In this document: positions 16,071 through 24,356 of the stretch, piece after piece
Position numbering within the stretch: the first letter of the stretch is position 1
Layout: each line of letters begins with the position of its first letter
Assembly (NCBI GenBank): GCA_005893305.1
Contig: VBOZ01000033.1
Location: 1-41,572 of the forward strand
Length of the DNA stretch: 41,572 nucleotides
Direction of reading: 5' to 3'
From: Candidatus Eisenbacteria bacterium
GTDB taxonomy: Bacteria; Eisenbacteria; RBG-16-71-46; SZUA-252
Made by a program: the position numbers and the translations under genes
The notes under the pieces: generated by a model
Databases searched by the model: none
Told to the model about the DNA's origin: nothing
What the model saw: only the letters and a program-made list of their open reading frames with translations

Positions 16071-16743
16071 CGGCGTCGATCGGGTGATCCTCGGCGTGGT
16101 GCTTGATGACCCGCGCCTCCGTCACGAAGATAGCCTCCTCCGCGATGTTCGTCGCCAGATCGGCGACCCGCTCCAGATTACGGCTCACCAAGACCAGCTC
16201 GAGAGACCGCGGCACGGTTTCCGGATCGTGCAGCATGGCGCTCACGAGCTTCGCGTGGATCTGCGCCTTCAACGTATCGATCTCCGCGTCGCGCTGGCAG
16301 ATCTGGCGCGCCAGCGTCGGGTTCCCGGAGAGCCACGCGGAAACCGAGTCGCGGAGCATCGCGATCGTGCGGTCCGCCATGCGCGAAAGCTCTTCGATCG
16401 GCTTCCCTTGCGGAAGGCCGCTCAGCTTGGTGGCGCTCTGCGCGATGTTCACGGCGTGGTCGCCGATCCGCTCGAGGCAGCTCGAGACCCGGATCGCCGC
16501 CACGAGAAACCGTAAATCGCGCGCGACCGGCTGCTGGAGACCCAGGAATCGCAGGCATTGGCTCTCGACCTCGACCTCGAGCCGGTCGATTGCCGCGTCC
16601 TCGGCGACCACTTCCTTGGCGAGATTCGGATTCCGGGTCTTGAGCGCCTCCATCGACTTCGTGAGGGCGGTCTCCGCCCGGCCCGCCATCTCGCTCAGGC
16701 GGTCGTGCAGTATTTCGAGATCGTGGTGAAAGTGCCGTTCCAT
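16042..16743 (-). CDS. phoU: phosphate signalling regulator PhoU
   Basis: PhoU couples Pst transport state to PhoR and represses the Pho response when phosphate is plentiful. The 233-residue helical protein has the two tandem three-helix PhoU repeats. The metal-binding E/D-x-x-x-D-type motifs are visible as E-R-I-G-D-H-A-V-N-I and E-R-V-A-D-L-A-T-N-I. Its ATG abuts the stop codon of pstB with no gap (TAA then ATG), so the two are translationally coupled. The tail overlaps pstA on the opposite strand. Confidence 0.95.
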   Translation of the reverse strand: MERHFHHDLEILHDRLSEMAGRAETALTKSMEALKTRNPNLAKEVVAEDAAIDRLEVEVESQCLRFLGLQQPVARDLRFLVAAIRVSSCLERIGDHAVNIAQSATKLSGLPQGKPIEELSRMADRTIAMLRDSVSAWLSGNPTLARQICQRDAEIDTLKAQIHAKLVSAMLHDPETVPRSLELVLVSRNLERVADLATNIAEEAIFVTEARVIKHHAEDHPIDAATGSGPASP

Positions 16744-17687
16744 TTATCCAAACCTTCCGGTGATGTAATCCTCTGTGAGGCGCTCGCGCGGCTGCGTGAA
16801 CAGAAGCTGCGTCGACCCCGTTTCGACGAGGCGCCCCGACATCAAGAACGCCGTGCGATCGGAGACTCGCGCCGCCTGCTGCATATTATGAGTCACGACC
16901 GCGATCGTCACACTCGATTTGATCGCGACCAGAAGCTCCTCGATCTTCGCGGTGGCCGTCGGATCGAGCGCCGAAGCGGGCTCGTCCAGGAGCAGCACCT
17001 CGGGCTCGACCGCCAAGGCTCGCGCGATGCAGAGCCGCTGCTGCTGTCCGCCCGAAAGGCTCAAGGCGGATCGATTGAGCCGATCCTTCACCTCGGACCA
17101 GAGGGCGGCCCTCGTGAGCGCGGACTCCACCAGCTCCTCCAGCCGCGCCTTCGAGCCCACGCCCAGGAGCTTGGGACCGTACGAGACGTTCTGGAAGATC
17201 GTCATCGGGAACGGATTCGCCCGCTGGAACACCATCCCCACGCGGCGACGCAGCTGCACGAGATCGGTTCCGGTCTGAAGCACGTCGTGTCCGTGAAAAC
17301 GGGCGGTGCCGGCGTACCGCACCGGCGGGAAGAGATCGTTCATCCGGTTGAAGCAGCGCAAGAGCGGCAGCCGGACGGTCCGATGATCGCGGTGATCTCG
17401 TGCTGGCGAATGTCCAGATCGATCGCGTTGAGCGTCTGGTTGGCGCCGTACCAGAGCGAAAGCCCTCGCGCCTCGAGGACCGCGCACCCGTCCTCGGTGC
17501 CGGGAGAATCCGGCTCGCCACGCCTCGCCTCCACGGCGACGCCAGGCCGGCCCGAGAGGCCGGGCCGCACGGCGTGCGATGAGGCCGGCAGGTCGGACCC
17601 TTCTAGCTCGTCGTTCACCGACTCCTCCGGCGGGAGGGTGGCGGTGTCATGGCGAGGATCGTGCCGATCGGACATCGTGTGCTCCAT
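16744..17687 (-). pseudogene. pstB: pstB, phosphate transporter ATPase, broken by a 10-bp deletion in the Walker A motif
   Basis: PstB is the ATPase of the Pst importer. The upstream frame (from ATG 17687) reads to I-I-G-P-S-G-C and then goes out of frame. The downstream frame resumes with [11 protein letters not shown] and carries Q-loop, signature L-S-G-G-Q-Q-Q-R, Walker B V-L-L-L-D-E-P and switch H (V-T-H-N-M). Comparing with the invariant G-P-S-G-C-G-K-S-T, exactly 10 nt are missing near 17366-17371 (between TGC and CGCTC). This removes the P-loop Gly-Lys-Ser-(Thr) and shifts the frame. Either the ATPase is dead or the assembly dropped 10 bases. Repaired, the protein would be 317 residues with an unusual N-terminal extension of about 70. 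A PhoB-type array precedes it. Confidence 0.85.
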
Positions 17688-17720
17688 TCAAGGGCTTCCG
17701 CATCGCTAATTTCCAACCTG

Positions 17721-17776
17721 AGCCTAGACCGTCCGCGCCGGGCGGGCAATAACGCCGATATTACAATCCGGTTACG
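17721..17776 (-). promoter_or_regulatory. predicted PhoB box array before pstB
   Basis: Read on the minus strand: CGTAACC (17776-17770), TGTAATA (17765-17759) and CGTTATT (17754-17748), three consecutive 11-bp steps. TAGGCT (17726-17721) lies 50 bp from the first copy, one base off the spacing at the other sites. It overlaps the phoR stop codon and would give pstB-phoU its own phosphate-responsive promoter inside the phoB-phoR-pstB-phoU run. Confidence 0.55.
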
Positions 17777-19151
17777 AGCGGAGATGGGGGCCATCGGGCG
17801 AAATCTCAAACCAGAACGAGCTGCCCTCTCCCACCTTACTGTCGACGCCCACGCGCCCCCCGTGCAGCTGAATCGCGTGTTTCACGATCGCGAGCCCCAG
17901 GCCCGTCCCCCCCAGGGCCCGCGACCGCCCTTGGTCGACCCGGTAAAAGCGTTCGAAAAGCCGCGGCAGATGCTCGGGCTCGATGCCCCTGCCGGTGTCG
18001 GAGACGCTCACCCGAATCGCCGACGAGGTCCGTTCCACGCGGAGCGTGACCACGCCCGTGTCGGTGTACTTGACCGCATTGTCGAGGAGGTTCCGAAGCG
18101 CGACCTCGATCCGCTTGCGATCGACCCGGGCGCGGATCCCGGGGCGGGCCTCCACCTCCAGCCTGAGCCCACGCCGTGCCGCCAAATCCTCGAACGTCGA
18201 CGCGATGTCCCGGACGATCGCCGAGGCATCCCAGTCCTTGAGGTCGAGCGGCGCGTCGGGGCGCTCGAGGTCGGCCAGCTGGAGGAGATCCTCCACCAAG
18301 GCCTCGAGCCGCTCGGCTTGGGTGCGGATCGTCTCGACGAACCGCGCCCGATTCGGCTCGTCCTCGAGCCCGCCCGAGAGCAGCGTCTCGGCGTAACCGC
18401 GAATCGAGGTCAGCGGCGTTTTCAGCTCGTGGGAGACGTTGGCCACGAACTCCCTTCTTAGATTCGCCATCAGCCGTTCCGGTCTCAAGTCCTCGATCGA
18501 GAGAAGCCACGCCCGCGGACCTCCCTCTCCCCGGACCGGCACGACGGAGACCTCGTACTCGCTCCGTTCTTCGACGTAAATCGAGATCTCCCGGATGACC
18601 CCTGAGCCCGACCGGATCGCTTCCTCGGCCACCTCCTCCAGCACGGGCTGCCGCGCGGCGGCGAGGCGGGGCCCCCCCGTGGGACGCTCGATTCCGACGA
18701 TCGACCAGAATCGAGGGTTCGCGTGATGGATCGTCAGATCGCTCGAAAGGAGCGCGATCCCCTGCCTCAAATTGCCCAGCACCGCTTCACCCGCGTCCCG
18801 CTCGCGCCTGAGCTCTTCGAGCTTCTCCTCGAAGCGCGCCGCGACCGCGTTCAGGCTTCGGCCCAAGGCGGCCAGCTCGTCGTGCGAATCGACGGGGACG
18901 CGCACGCCGGGTTCGCCTAGTCCCAGGGCATCCGCGGAGGCGCGGAGCGACTCGAGCCGATGATCCACTTGTCTGAGGAGGAGGTAGGAGCCAAAGGCGA
19001 CCGGGACTAGAAGCACTGCGAGGACGACCCACATGTAGATGTTGAATTCCGCCGAGCGGTTCTCCAGAACGAAGCCGGCGATGAGGAGGGAGCTGGCGAC
19101 GAGGACCAAGAAGGAGCCGAAGAGCCGGCCGGAAAACGAGGTCACGGCCAC
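17772..19151 (-). CDS. phoR: phosphate-regulon sensor histidine kinase PhoR
   Basis: The 459-residue inner-membrane kinase has two transmembrane helices (about 11-29 and 38-59) with only a very short loop between them, as in PhoR kinases that read Pst/PhoU rather than a ligand. Then come a HAMP-like linker (about 60-115), a PAS-like domain (about 120-220) and the catalytic core: phospho-acceptor His241 in V-S-H-E-L-K-T-P-L, N-box Asn358, G1 D-T-G-R-G-I (385-390) and G2 G-G-T-G-L-G-L (414-420). The GTG start at 19151 lies 51 nt after the phoB stop, so phoB-phoR form an operon. phoU/pstB linkage makes the PhoR assignment secure among similar kinases. Confidence 0.93.
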   Translation of the reverse strand: MAVTSFSGRLFGSFLVLVASSLLIAGFVLENRSAEFNIYMWVVLAVLLVPVAFGSYLLLRQVDHRLESLRASADALGLGEPGVRVPVDSHDELAALGRSLNAVAARFEEKLEELRRERDAGEAVLGNLRQGIALLSSDLTIHHANPRFWSIVGIERPTGGPRLAAARQPVLEEVAEEAIRSGSGVIREISIYVEERSEYEVSVVPVRGEGGPRAWLLSIEDLRPERLMANLRREFVANVSHELKTPLTSIRGYAETLLSGGLEDEPNRARFVETIRTQAERLEALVEDLLQLADLERPDAPLDLKDWDASAIVRDIASTFEDLAARRGLRLEVEARPGIRARVDRKRIEVALRNLLDNAVKYTDTGVVTLRVERTSSAIRVSVSDTGRGIEPEHLPRLFERFYRVDQGRSRALGGTGLGLAIVKHAIQLHGGRVGVDSKVGEGSSFWFEISPDGPHLRS

Positions 19152-19202
19152 ACACTACCACCAACGGCGCGCTCCGGTCCCTGCTCGGGCTCGGAGGGCC
19201 GA

Positions 19203-19901
19203 TCAGGCCTTGGGAATCTCCGCGGAGTAGCCGACGCCGGTCACGGTGCGGATCAGCTTGGAGTCCTTCCCCAGCTTGGAGCGGAGGCGGCGGACGTGGA
19301 CGTCGACGGTCCGCGTCTCGCCGAAATAGCCTAGCCCCCAGACTTTGTCGAGAAGCTGCTCCCTCGAGAAGACGCGCCCGGGGCGCTGAAGCAGGTACTC
19401 GAGCAGCCGGAACTCAGTCGGCGTGAGGTGAATCTCACGCGAGTGGAGCAGGACCTGGTGCCGCTCCCGGTCGAGCTGGAACGGCCCGATCTTGGTGGGC
19501 GCCGCGGCCTCGTCTCCGCGCGTGCGGCGAAGGATCGCCCCGACGCGGGCGACCAACTCTTTGGGTGAGAACGGTTTTGTCAGGTAATCGTCGGCGCCGC
19601 GCTCGAATCCCACGAGCTTGTCCATCTCGGTGCCCCGTGCCGTGAGGATGAGCACGGGGAGCGAGCGCGTGCGGGGTTCGGACCGGATCGCCTGGAGCAC
19701 CTCGAGGCCGCTCAGCTTGGGCAGGAGGAGGTCCAGGATCAGGAGGTCGGGCGGGGACTTGAAGACCCGGTCCAGGCCCGATTCCCCCTCGCGCTCGGAG
19801 AGGACGCGGTAGCCCTCCCGGGCAAGGTTGTAGGTCACGAGCTCGCAGATCTCGGGCTCGTCGTCCACGACCAGGATGGTGGAGCGCGCGGTCTTGGTCA
19901 C
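19203..19901 (-). CDS. phoB: phosphate-regulon response regulator PhoB
   Basis: OmpR/PhoB-family activator that binds tandem 11-bp repeats upstream of phosphate-starvation genes. With the GTG at 19901 the protein has 232 residues: receiver domain with D13/D14, phospho-acceptor Asp57 (L-I-L-D-L-L-L-P), Thr87 and Lys109 (L-T-K-P-F). A winged-helix domain follows, with the recognition-helix region E-T-R-T-V-D-V-H-V-R-R-L-R-S-K-L. The frame is open upstream (GTG 19958 is an alternative), but the predicted transcription start falls at about 19958, favouring 19901. An array at 20019-19980 suggests autoregulation. Confidence 0.94.
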   Translation of the reverse strand: MTKTARSTILVVDDEPEICELVTYNLAREGYRVLSEREGESGLDRVFKSPPDLLILDLLLPKLSGLEVLQAIRSEPRTRSLPVLILTARGTEMDKLVGFERGADDYLTKPFSPKELVARVGAILRRTRGDEAAAPTKIGPFQLDRERHQVLLHSREIHLTPTEFRLLEYLLQRPGRVFSREQLLDKVWGLGYFGETRTVDVHVRRLRSKLGKDSKLIRTVTGVGYSAEIPKA

Positions 19902-19964
19902 CTTGGCCCGGAACGATACGACGGGGCGGTCTTCTTTGGCGAGGTCCGTGGGTGCCACGGCCGA

Positions 19965-20019
19965 AGCGTGGGGGCGGGAGGTTACCGGATCGCGTCGGCG
20001 GGGTTTCAACCTTGTTACG
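19965..20019 (-). promoter_or_regulatory. predicted autoregulatory PhoB box array and -10 of phoB
   Basis: On the minus strand: CGTAACA (20019-20013), TGAAACC (20008), a poor copy CGACGCG (19997) and GGTAACC (19986-19980), all at 11-bp steps. CACGCT (19970-19965) lies 49 bp from the first 7-mer, differing by one base from TACGCT at the receptor operon. Confidence 0.6.
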
Positions 20020-20056
20020 GCGGGGCCCCCGGTTCCCGGCATTCTCGCTTGCGGCA

Positions 20057-20085
20057 TTGACTTCCTGGGTACCGTTCGGTAGCCT
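20057..20085 (+). promoter_or_regulatory. sigma70-type promoter of secD-secF
   Basis: TTGACT (20057-20062), a 17-nt spacer and TAGCCT (20080-20085). It sits between divergent phoB and secD, facing secD, and repeats the TTGACT/17/TAG layout seen at 252-280. Predicted TSS is near 20092. Confidence 0.5.
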
Positions 20086-20135
20086 CCCGGGTCTCTGTCC
20101 ACGTGGCAACATGCGCGCAGGCTTCGGGGATCGCG

Positions 20136-21758
20136 GTGACCCAGACCGATCAGAGAAAATTCTTCGGCACGATAATCGGGGTGGCCGTCTGCCTTTACAC
20201 GCTGTGGCCGACGTTCCAGTTCTATACCTTGAGCCCCGAGAAGCGCCAGGAAGTGCTCCGCGCCCGGCCCGCGGACGCGAGGGACGAGGGCGAGCGGACG
20301 CGCCTCGAGAAGCTGGCCAAGCTGCGCGAGAAGGCGATCAAGCTTGGCCTCGATCTCCAGGGCGGGATGTATCTCCTGCTCGAGGTCGACAAGTCCAAGC
20401 TGGGCCCGGCGGAAGCGAAGAACGCCGTCGACCAGGCGATGCAGATCATCCGGAATCGAATCGACCAGTTCGGTGTCGCCGAGCCTTCGATTCAGAAGCA
20501 GGGCGACAACCGGATTCTGATCCAGCTCCCCGGGCTTCTGGACCGGGAGCGCGCGAAGGAGCTGATCGGTCAGACGGCCCTCCTCGAGTTCAAGCTCGTC
20601 AAGACGGACGAGGAGACGCGCGCCATCCTCGACAGGATCGACTCCTACTTCGCGAGAAAGAAACTGGGCGTCGTACCCGACACGACCGCGCCCGACTCCC
20701 TCCGCCACCCGCTCACGTCGCATTTCCTGTTCGTCGGCCAGCGCTCCGAGAGCTTCGCCTTGAGCTCGGAGGTCGCCGCGATCGACTCGATGCTCTCGGC
20801 GCTGCGCGCGGACTCGACGTTCGCGCTCGACGCCACGCTCGCGTGGGACGCGCATGAGACCGACATCCAGGGCCGGACGGGCCGCGTCCTCTACGTGTTG
20901 ACAAAGGAGCCGCTCATGCGGGGCTCCGAGGTGGCCAGCGCCCAGATGCGCCTCGATCTCGATCAGGAGCGGCCCGGGGCTCCGGGCGTCTCCTTCACGC
21001 TGACCAGCCGCGGCGGAGCCATCTTTGCCGACATCACCGGCGCCAACGTCGGCCGCCGGCTCGCGATCGTGCTCGACGGCAGAATCCAATCCGCCCCGAA
21101 CATCCAGGAGCGCATCCCGCGCGGCCAGGGCTCGATCACGGGCTCCTTCACCGAGGAGGAGGGGCAGAATCTGGCGATCGTGCTCCGGTCGGGCGCGCTT
21201 CCGGCTCCGGTCAACATCGTGGAAGAGCGGACCGTGGGCCCCTCGCTGGGCCAGGATTCGATCCAGAAGGGCCTGCACGCCGGGGCGATCGGCACCCTTC
21301 TGGTGGTGCTCTTCATGATCGTCTACTACCGCCTGTCCGGCGTCGTCGCGGTCGTCACACTCCTCCTCAACATCATCGCCCTGCTCGCGGCCATGGCAGG
21401 GTTCCACGCGACGCTGACGCTCCCGGGCATCGCGGGGATCGTCCTCACGGTAGGCATGGCGGTCGACGCCAACGTGCTCATTTTCGAGCGCATCCGCGAG
21501 GAGCTTCGCAACAAGAGGACCGTACTGGCCGCGATCGACACCGGCTATTCGAGGGCGTTCCGGACGATCGTCGACGCCCACGTGACGACGCTCCTCTCGG
21601 CGGTCGCGCTCATGTGGTTCGGGACGGGGCCCGTGCGTGGCTTTGCCGTCACGCTTTCGATCGGCCTCATCATCAACATGATCACCGCCGTGGGCGTTTC
21701 CAAGATGATCTTCGACGCTTGGTCGCTGCGGCGGAAGGTCAGCTCCATCAGCATCTAG
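20136..21758 (+). CDS. secD: protein translocase subunit SecD
   Basis: SecD, with SecF, uses the proton-motive force to complete protein export through SecYEG on the periplasmic side. The 540-residue protein has one N-terminal membrane helix, then the periplasmic P1 region beginning with the signature G-L-D-L-Q-G-G. A large periplasmic domain follows (to about residue 370), then a C-terminal bundle of five helices including M-A-V-D-A-N-V-L-I-F-E-R-I-R-E-E. I prefer GTG 20136 (CGGGGA just upstream) over GTG 20103, whose extra 11 residues are not hydrophobic. secF follows after 9 nt. Confidence 0.95.
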   Translation: MTQTDQRKFFGTIIGVAVCLYTLWPTFQFYTLSPEKRQEVLRARPADARDEGERTRLEKLAKLREKAIKLGLDLQGGMYLLLEVDKSKLGPAEAKNAVDQAMQIIRNRIDQFGVAEPSIQKQGDNRILIQLPGLLDRERAKELIGQTALLEFKLVKTDEETRAILDRIDSYFARKKLGVVPDTTAPDSLRHPLTSHFLFVGQRSESFALSSEVAAIDSMLSALRADSTFALDATLAWDAHETDIQGRTGRVLYVLTKEPLMRGSEVASAQMRLDLDQERPGAPGVSFTLTSRGGAIFADITGANVGRRLAIVLDGRIQSAPNIQERIPRGQGSITGSFTEEEGQNLAIVLRSGALPAPVNIVEERTVGPSLGQDSIQKGLHAGAIGTLLVVLFMIVYYRLSGVVAVVTLLLNIIALLAAMAGFHATLTLPGIAGIVLTVGMAVDANVLIFERIREELRNKRTVLAAIDTGYSRAFRTIVDAHVTTLLSAVALMWFGTGPVRGFAVTLSIGLIINMITAVGVSKMIFDAWSLRRKVSSISI

Positions 21759-21767
21759 AGGGAACCG

Positions 21768-22682
21768 GTGTTTCAGCTCCTACATGGAACCAACGTCGAC
21801 TGGATGCGCCGGAGGCACATCGCCTACTGGTTCTCCGGGCTCTGCGTGCTCGCGTCGCTCGTTTCACTGATCCTCCACGGAGGACCTCGGTACGGCGTCG
21901 ACTTCACGGGAGGGACGCTGCTCGAGATCCGGGTCACTCCCCCTCCGCCGGTCGAGACGATCCGCGAGGCGGTCGACAAGGCCGGCTTCCTGGGGAGCGA
22001 GATCCAGCGGCTGGACAAGCCGGGGCAATTTCTGATCCGGCTCGGGGCGCATCAGGACGCGAAGAACTCGGCGTCCGGGATCCGGACCGCGATTCAGGCC
22101 GCGCACCCCGCCTCGACGTTCGAGCTGCTCCGCGTCGAGTCGGTGGGGCCGCGGGTCGGGGGAGAGCTTCGCGGCGCCGCGCTCAAGTCCATCTTCCTGG
22201 CCCTGGGGCTGATCCTCGTCTACGTCGCGATCCGGTATGATTGGCGCTATTCCATGGGCGCCGTGGTCGCGCTGTTCCACGATGTCTTCATCGCGCTCGG
22301 GGCTCTTTCGATCACCAATCGCGAGGTCACGCTCACCGTCGTGGCCGCGCTGCTCACCATCGCGGGTTTTTCGATCAACGACACCATCGTAGTATTCGAC
22401 CGGATCCGGGAGCGGAAGCAAACGTTGAGGCGGGAGCCGGCGGAGAAGGTGATGAACATCGCGGTCAACGAGACGCTCAGCCGGACGATCATCACCTCCT
22501 TCACCGTCTTCCTCACCGTGCTTTCCCTCTTCCTGCTCGGCGGGGAAGTGATCCACGACTTCTCCTTCGCGATGCTCGTAGGCGTCGTCTTCGGGACCTA
22601 CTCCTCCGTGTACGTGGCGAGCGGGCTCGCGCTCGATACGCAGCTCTACCTCGAACGCCTGGCGTCGCGCCGCAAGCAGTAA
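21768..22682 (+). CDS. secF: protein translocase subunit SecF
   Basis: Partner of SecD, 304 residues with six predicted membrane helices. Hallmarks are the V-D-F-T-G-G-T motif after the first helix, a periplasmic loop and the conserved F-S-I-N-D-T-I-V-V-F-D-R-I-R-E segment of the proton-conducting core. GTG start at 21768 preceded by AGAGGG; it follows the secD stop by 9 nt, so both genes are read from one message. Confidence 0.96.
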   Translation: MFQLLHGTNVDWMRRRHIAYWFSGLCVLASLVSLILHGGPRYGVDFTGGTLLEIRVTPPPPVETIREAVDKAGFLGSEIQRLDKPGQFLIRLGAHQDAKNSASGIRTAIQAAHPASTFELLRVESVGPRVGGELRGAALKSIFLALGLILVYVAIRYDWRYSMGAVVALFHDVFIALGALSITNREVTLTVVAALLTIAGFSINDTIVVFDRIRERKQTLRREPAEKVMNIAVNETLSRTIITSFTVFLTVLSLFLLGGEVIHDFSFAMLVGVVFGTYSSVYVASGLALDTQLYLERLASRRKQ

Positions 22683-22753
22683 CGCCGCGGCGCCCTCGGC
22701 TCGGGCGGCGCGGAGCTTCCGGCGCGCCGGCGCGCGGAGCGGGAGGTAATATC

Positions 22754-23266
22754 GTGCGTACCGTTCGCATCTCGATCATCGCGATCGCGATCCTCGTGCT
22801 CCTCGGGACGGGATCTCTTTGGACGCAGCTCGCCCGGGCCGAGACCGTGGCCCAGGCGGCCACCGCGCTCCAGCCGCCGACACCTGCGTCCGACCTCGGC
22901 GAGACCTCCGCGATCCATCTCTACGCCGGCGTCGAGGAGGCGTGGGCGGCGTCCGACGCGGACCGGCTCGCTGGACTCGTGGACACGACGGTCGTGCGGA
23001 TCGCCCTGAAGCCGGGATCACCCCCGACCTCCGCGGTCACGCGCACCGCGGCCGCGTTTCTCTTTCAGGACCAGCTTCGGCTTGTCTCCACCCGGTCGTT
23101 CCGGATCGTCCGGGTCGATGCGACGAAGAAGGGAAAGGCGAGCGCGGAAGCCGAGTGGCTGGGCGATTGGGGCGGGCGCCAGGGCGTCCGGCAGGTCAAA
23201 GTCGTTCTCGCCGCCGAAAAGTCCGGGAACCGCTGGCTTCTGACCGAGGTTCGAGCAAACGACTGA
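22754..23266 (+). CDS. exported NTF2-like protein (DUF4783-like)
   Basis: The GTG at 22754 is preceded by GGGAGGT at 22741-22747. It yields 170 residues with a clear signal peptide or anchor (M-R-T-V-R-I then hydrophobic to about residue 24, A-R-A). The mature domain (about 50-170) starts with a helix Y-A-G-V-E-E-A-W-A-A-S-D-A-D-R-L and continues as strands ending W-L-L-T-E-V-R-A-N-D, the layout of small NTF2-like/DUF4783-type periplasmic proteins. No catalytic residues stand out. The longer frame upstream is a shadow of secF. Confidence 0.7.
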   Translation: MRTVRISIIAIAILVLLGTGSLWTQLARAETVAQAATALQPPTPASDLGETSAIHLYAGVEEAWAASDADRLAGLVDTTVVRIALKPGSPPTSAVTRTAAAFLFQDQLRLVSTRSFRIVRVDATKKGKASAEAEWLGDWGGRQGVRQVKVVLAAEKSGNRWLLTEVRAND

Positions 23267-23295
23267 CACCCGTCTCCTGCCTTCGAGCGTCCATC

Positions 23296-24174
23296 GTGTC
23301 TGATCCCCGATCCGTTCACGTCACCGCCGACGTCCTGTACGCGTCGGATCTCCACGGCCAGCGAAGCCTCTATCTCGATTTCTTCGAGATGGCGTGGCGC
23401 ACGCGCGCGCGCGCCGCGATTCTGGGGGGCGATCTCGCGCCCCACACGGACGTGACGGCCCAGCGGAAGTTCTACTCCGAATTCTTCCTGCCGCTCGTTC
23501 GGGAATACCTGGGCAAGCCCGGCTCCGCCGATCTCTACTACATCGCCGGGAACGACGACTGGAAGGCCTCCCTCACGGTCGTCGAGGAGGCGGGGATCGA
23601 CCGGCTCCGCTACATCCACGGCCGCTCGATCGAGTTTCTGGAAGGGACGTGGATCGCCGGGCTCGCCTCGGTCCCGATCACGCCGTTCGGAATGAAGGAC
23701 TGGGATCGCTGGGAAGAGGGGCTCTCGCCCGCCGCGCGCATGGAAGGATTCCGGAGCGAGCCCGAGGGAGGGCTCCGCGCCTTCACCTTCAAAGGCCGCG
23801 AGAGGCAGGAGTCGCTGGCCGCGGACCTCGAGGCGTTGGAGCGTACGCTTCCACCGGAGGGGACTCCGGTGATCTGCGTCTTCCACTGCCCGCCGTATGG
23901 AACCGCCCTCGACCAGATCGCGCGCGGCGTTCACGTCGGATCGCGGGAGACGCGGCGATTCCTGGAGCGGCGCCATCCTCTGCTCGGTCTTCACGGCCAC
24001 ATTCACGAGTCGCCCGCGGTCTCGGGGCGTTTCGTGGACCGCGTGGGGCCGACCATCTGCGTCAACGCGGGGCAGAAGATGGGGAGCGCGCTCCACGCGG
24101 CCTGGTTTCGCCTGGACGACCTCGAGGGAACGCTGGAGCACTCCCTTTTGGGCATGGCGACCTCCGCTAAATAG
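23296..24174 (+). CDS. calcineurin-like metallophosphoesterase
   Basis: The 292-residue cytoplasmic protein shows the full dinuclear-metal signature: D18-L-H20, G-G-D46, G-N86-D87, a histidine in V-F-H-C-P-P-Y-G, and H-G-H-I-H near the C-terminus. Such enzymes hydrolyse phosphomonoesters, phosphodiesters or nucleotides; the substrate cannot be inferred from these motifs. The start is GTG 23296, 29 nt after the preceding stop. It has no PhoB-type array, so I do not assign it to the phosphate regulon. No secretion signal is present. Confidence 0.9.
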   Translation: MSDPRSVHVTADVLYASDLHGQRSLYLDFFEMAWRTRARAAILGGDLAPHTDVTAQRKFYSEFFLPLVREYLGKPGSADLYYIAGNDDWKASLTVVEEAGIDRLRYIHGRSIEFLEGTWIAGLASVPITPFGMKDWDRWEEGLSPAARMEGFRSEPEGGLRAFTFKGRERQESLAADLEALERTLPPEGTPVICVFHCPPYGTALDQIARGVHVGSRETRRFLERRHPLLGLHGHIHESPAVSGRFVDRVGPTICVNAGQKMGSALHAAWFRLDDLEGTLEHSLLGMATSAK

Positions 24175-24356
24175 CGGCGGGGCTTCCCTCCGAACCGCGC
24201 TCCCCGCTTCGGAACCTCCCCTTCGTGCCGATAGTTATGCGATGTGGGAGGCTGCGGGCCCCGCTCCCCCTCTGGTATCCTTAATAGGATTTCCATCGAT
24301 GACGCCACCTACCCCGGTCGAGGTGCTCCCCGGTGTCCCATAATGCGTTGATAACT

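Noticed and set aside
19902-21581. Upstream extension of the phoB frame to a 792-codon protein
   Set aside because: The extra part is antisense to secD; the receiver domain begins at GTG 19901 and the predicted promoter lies at 19965-20019.
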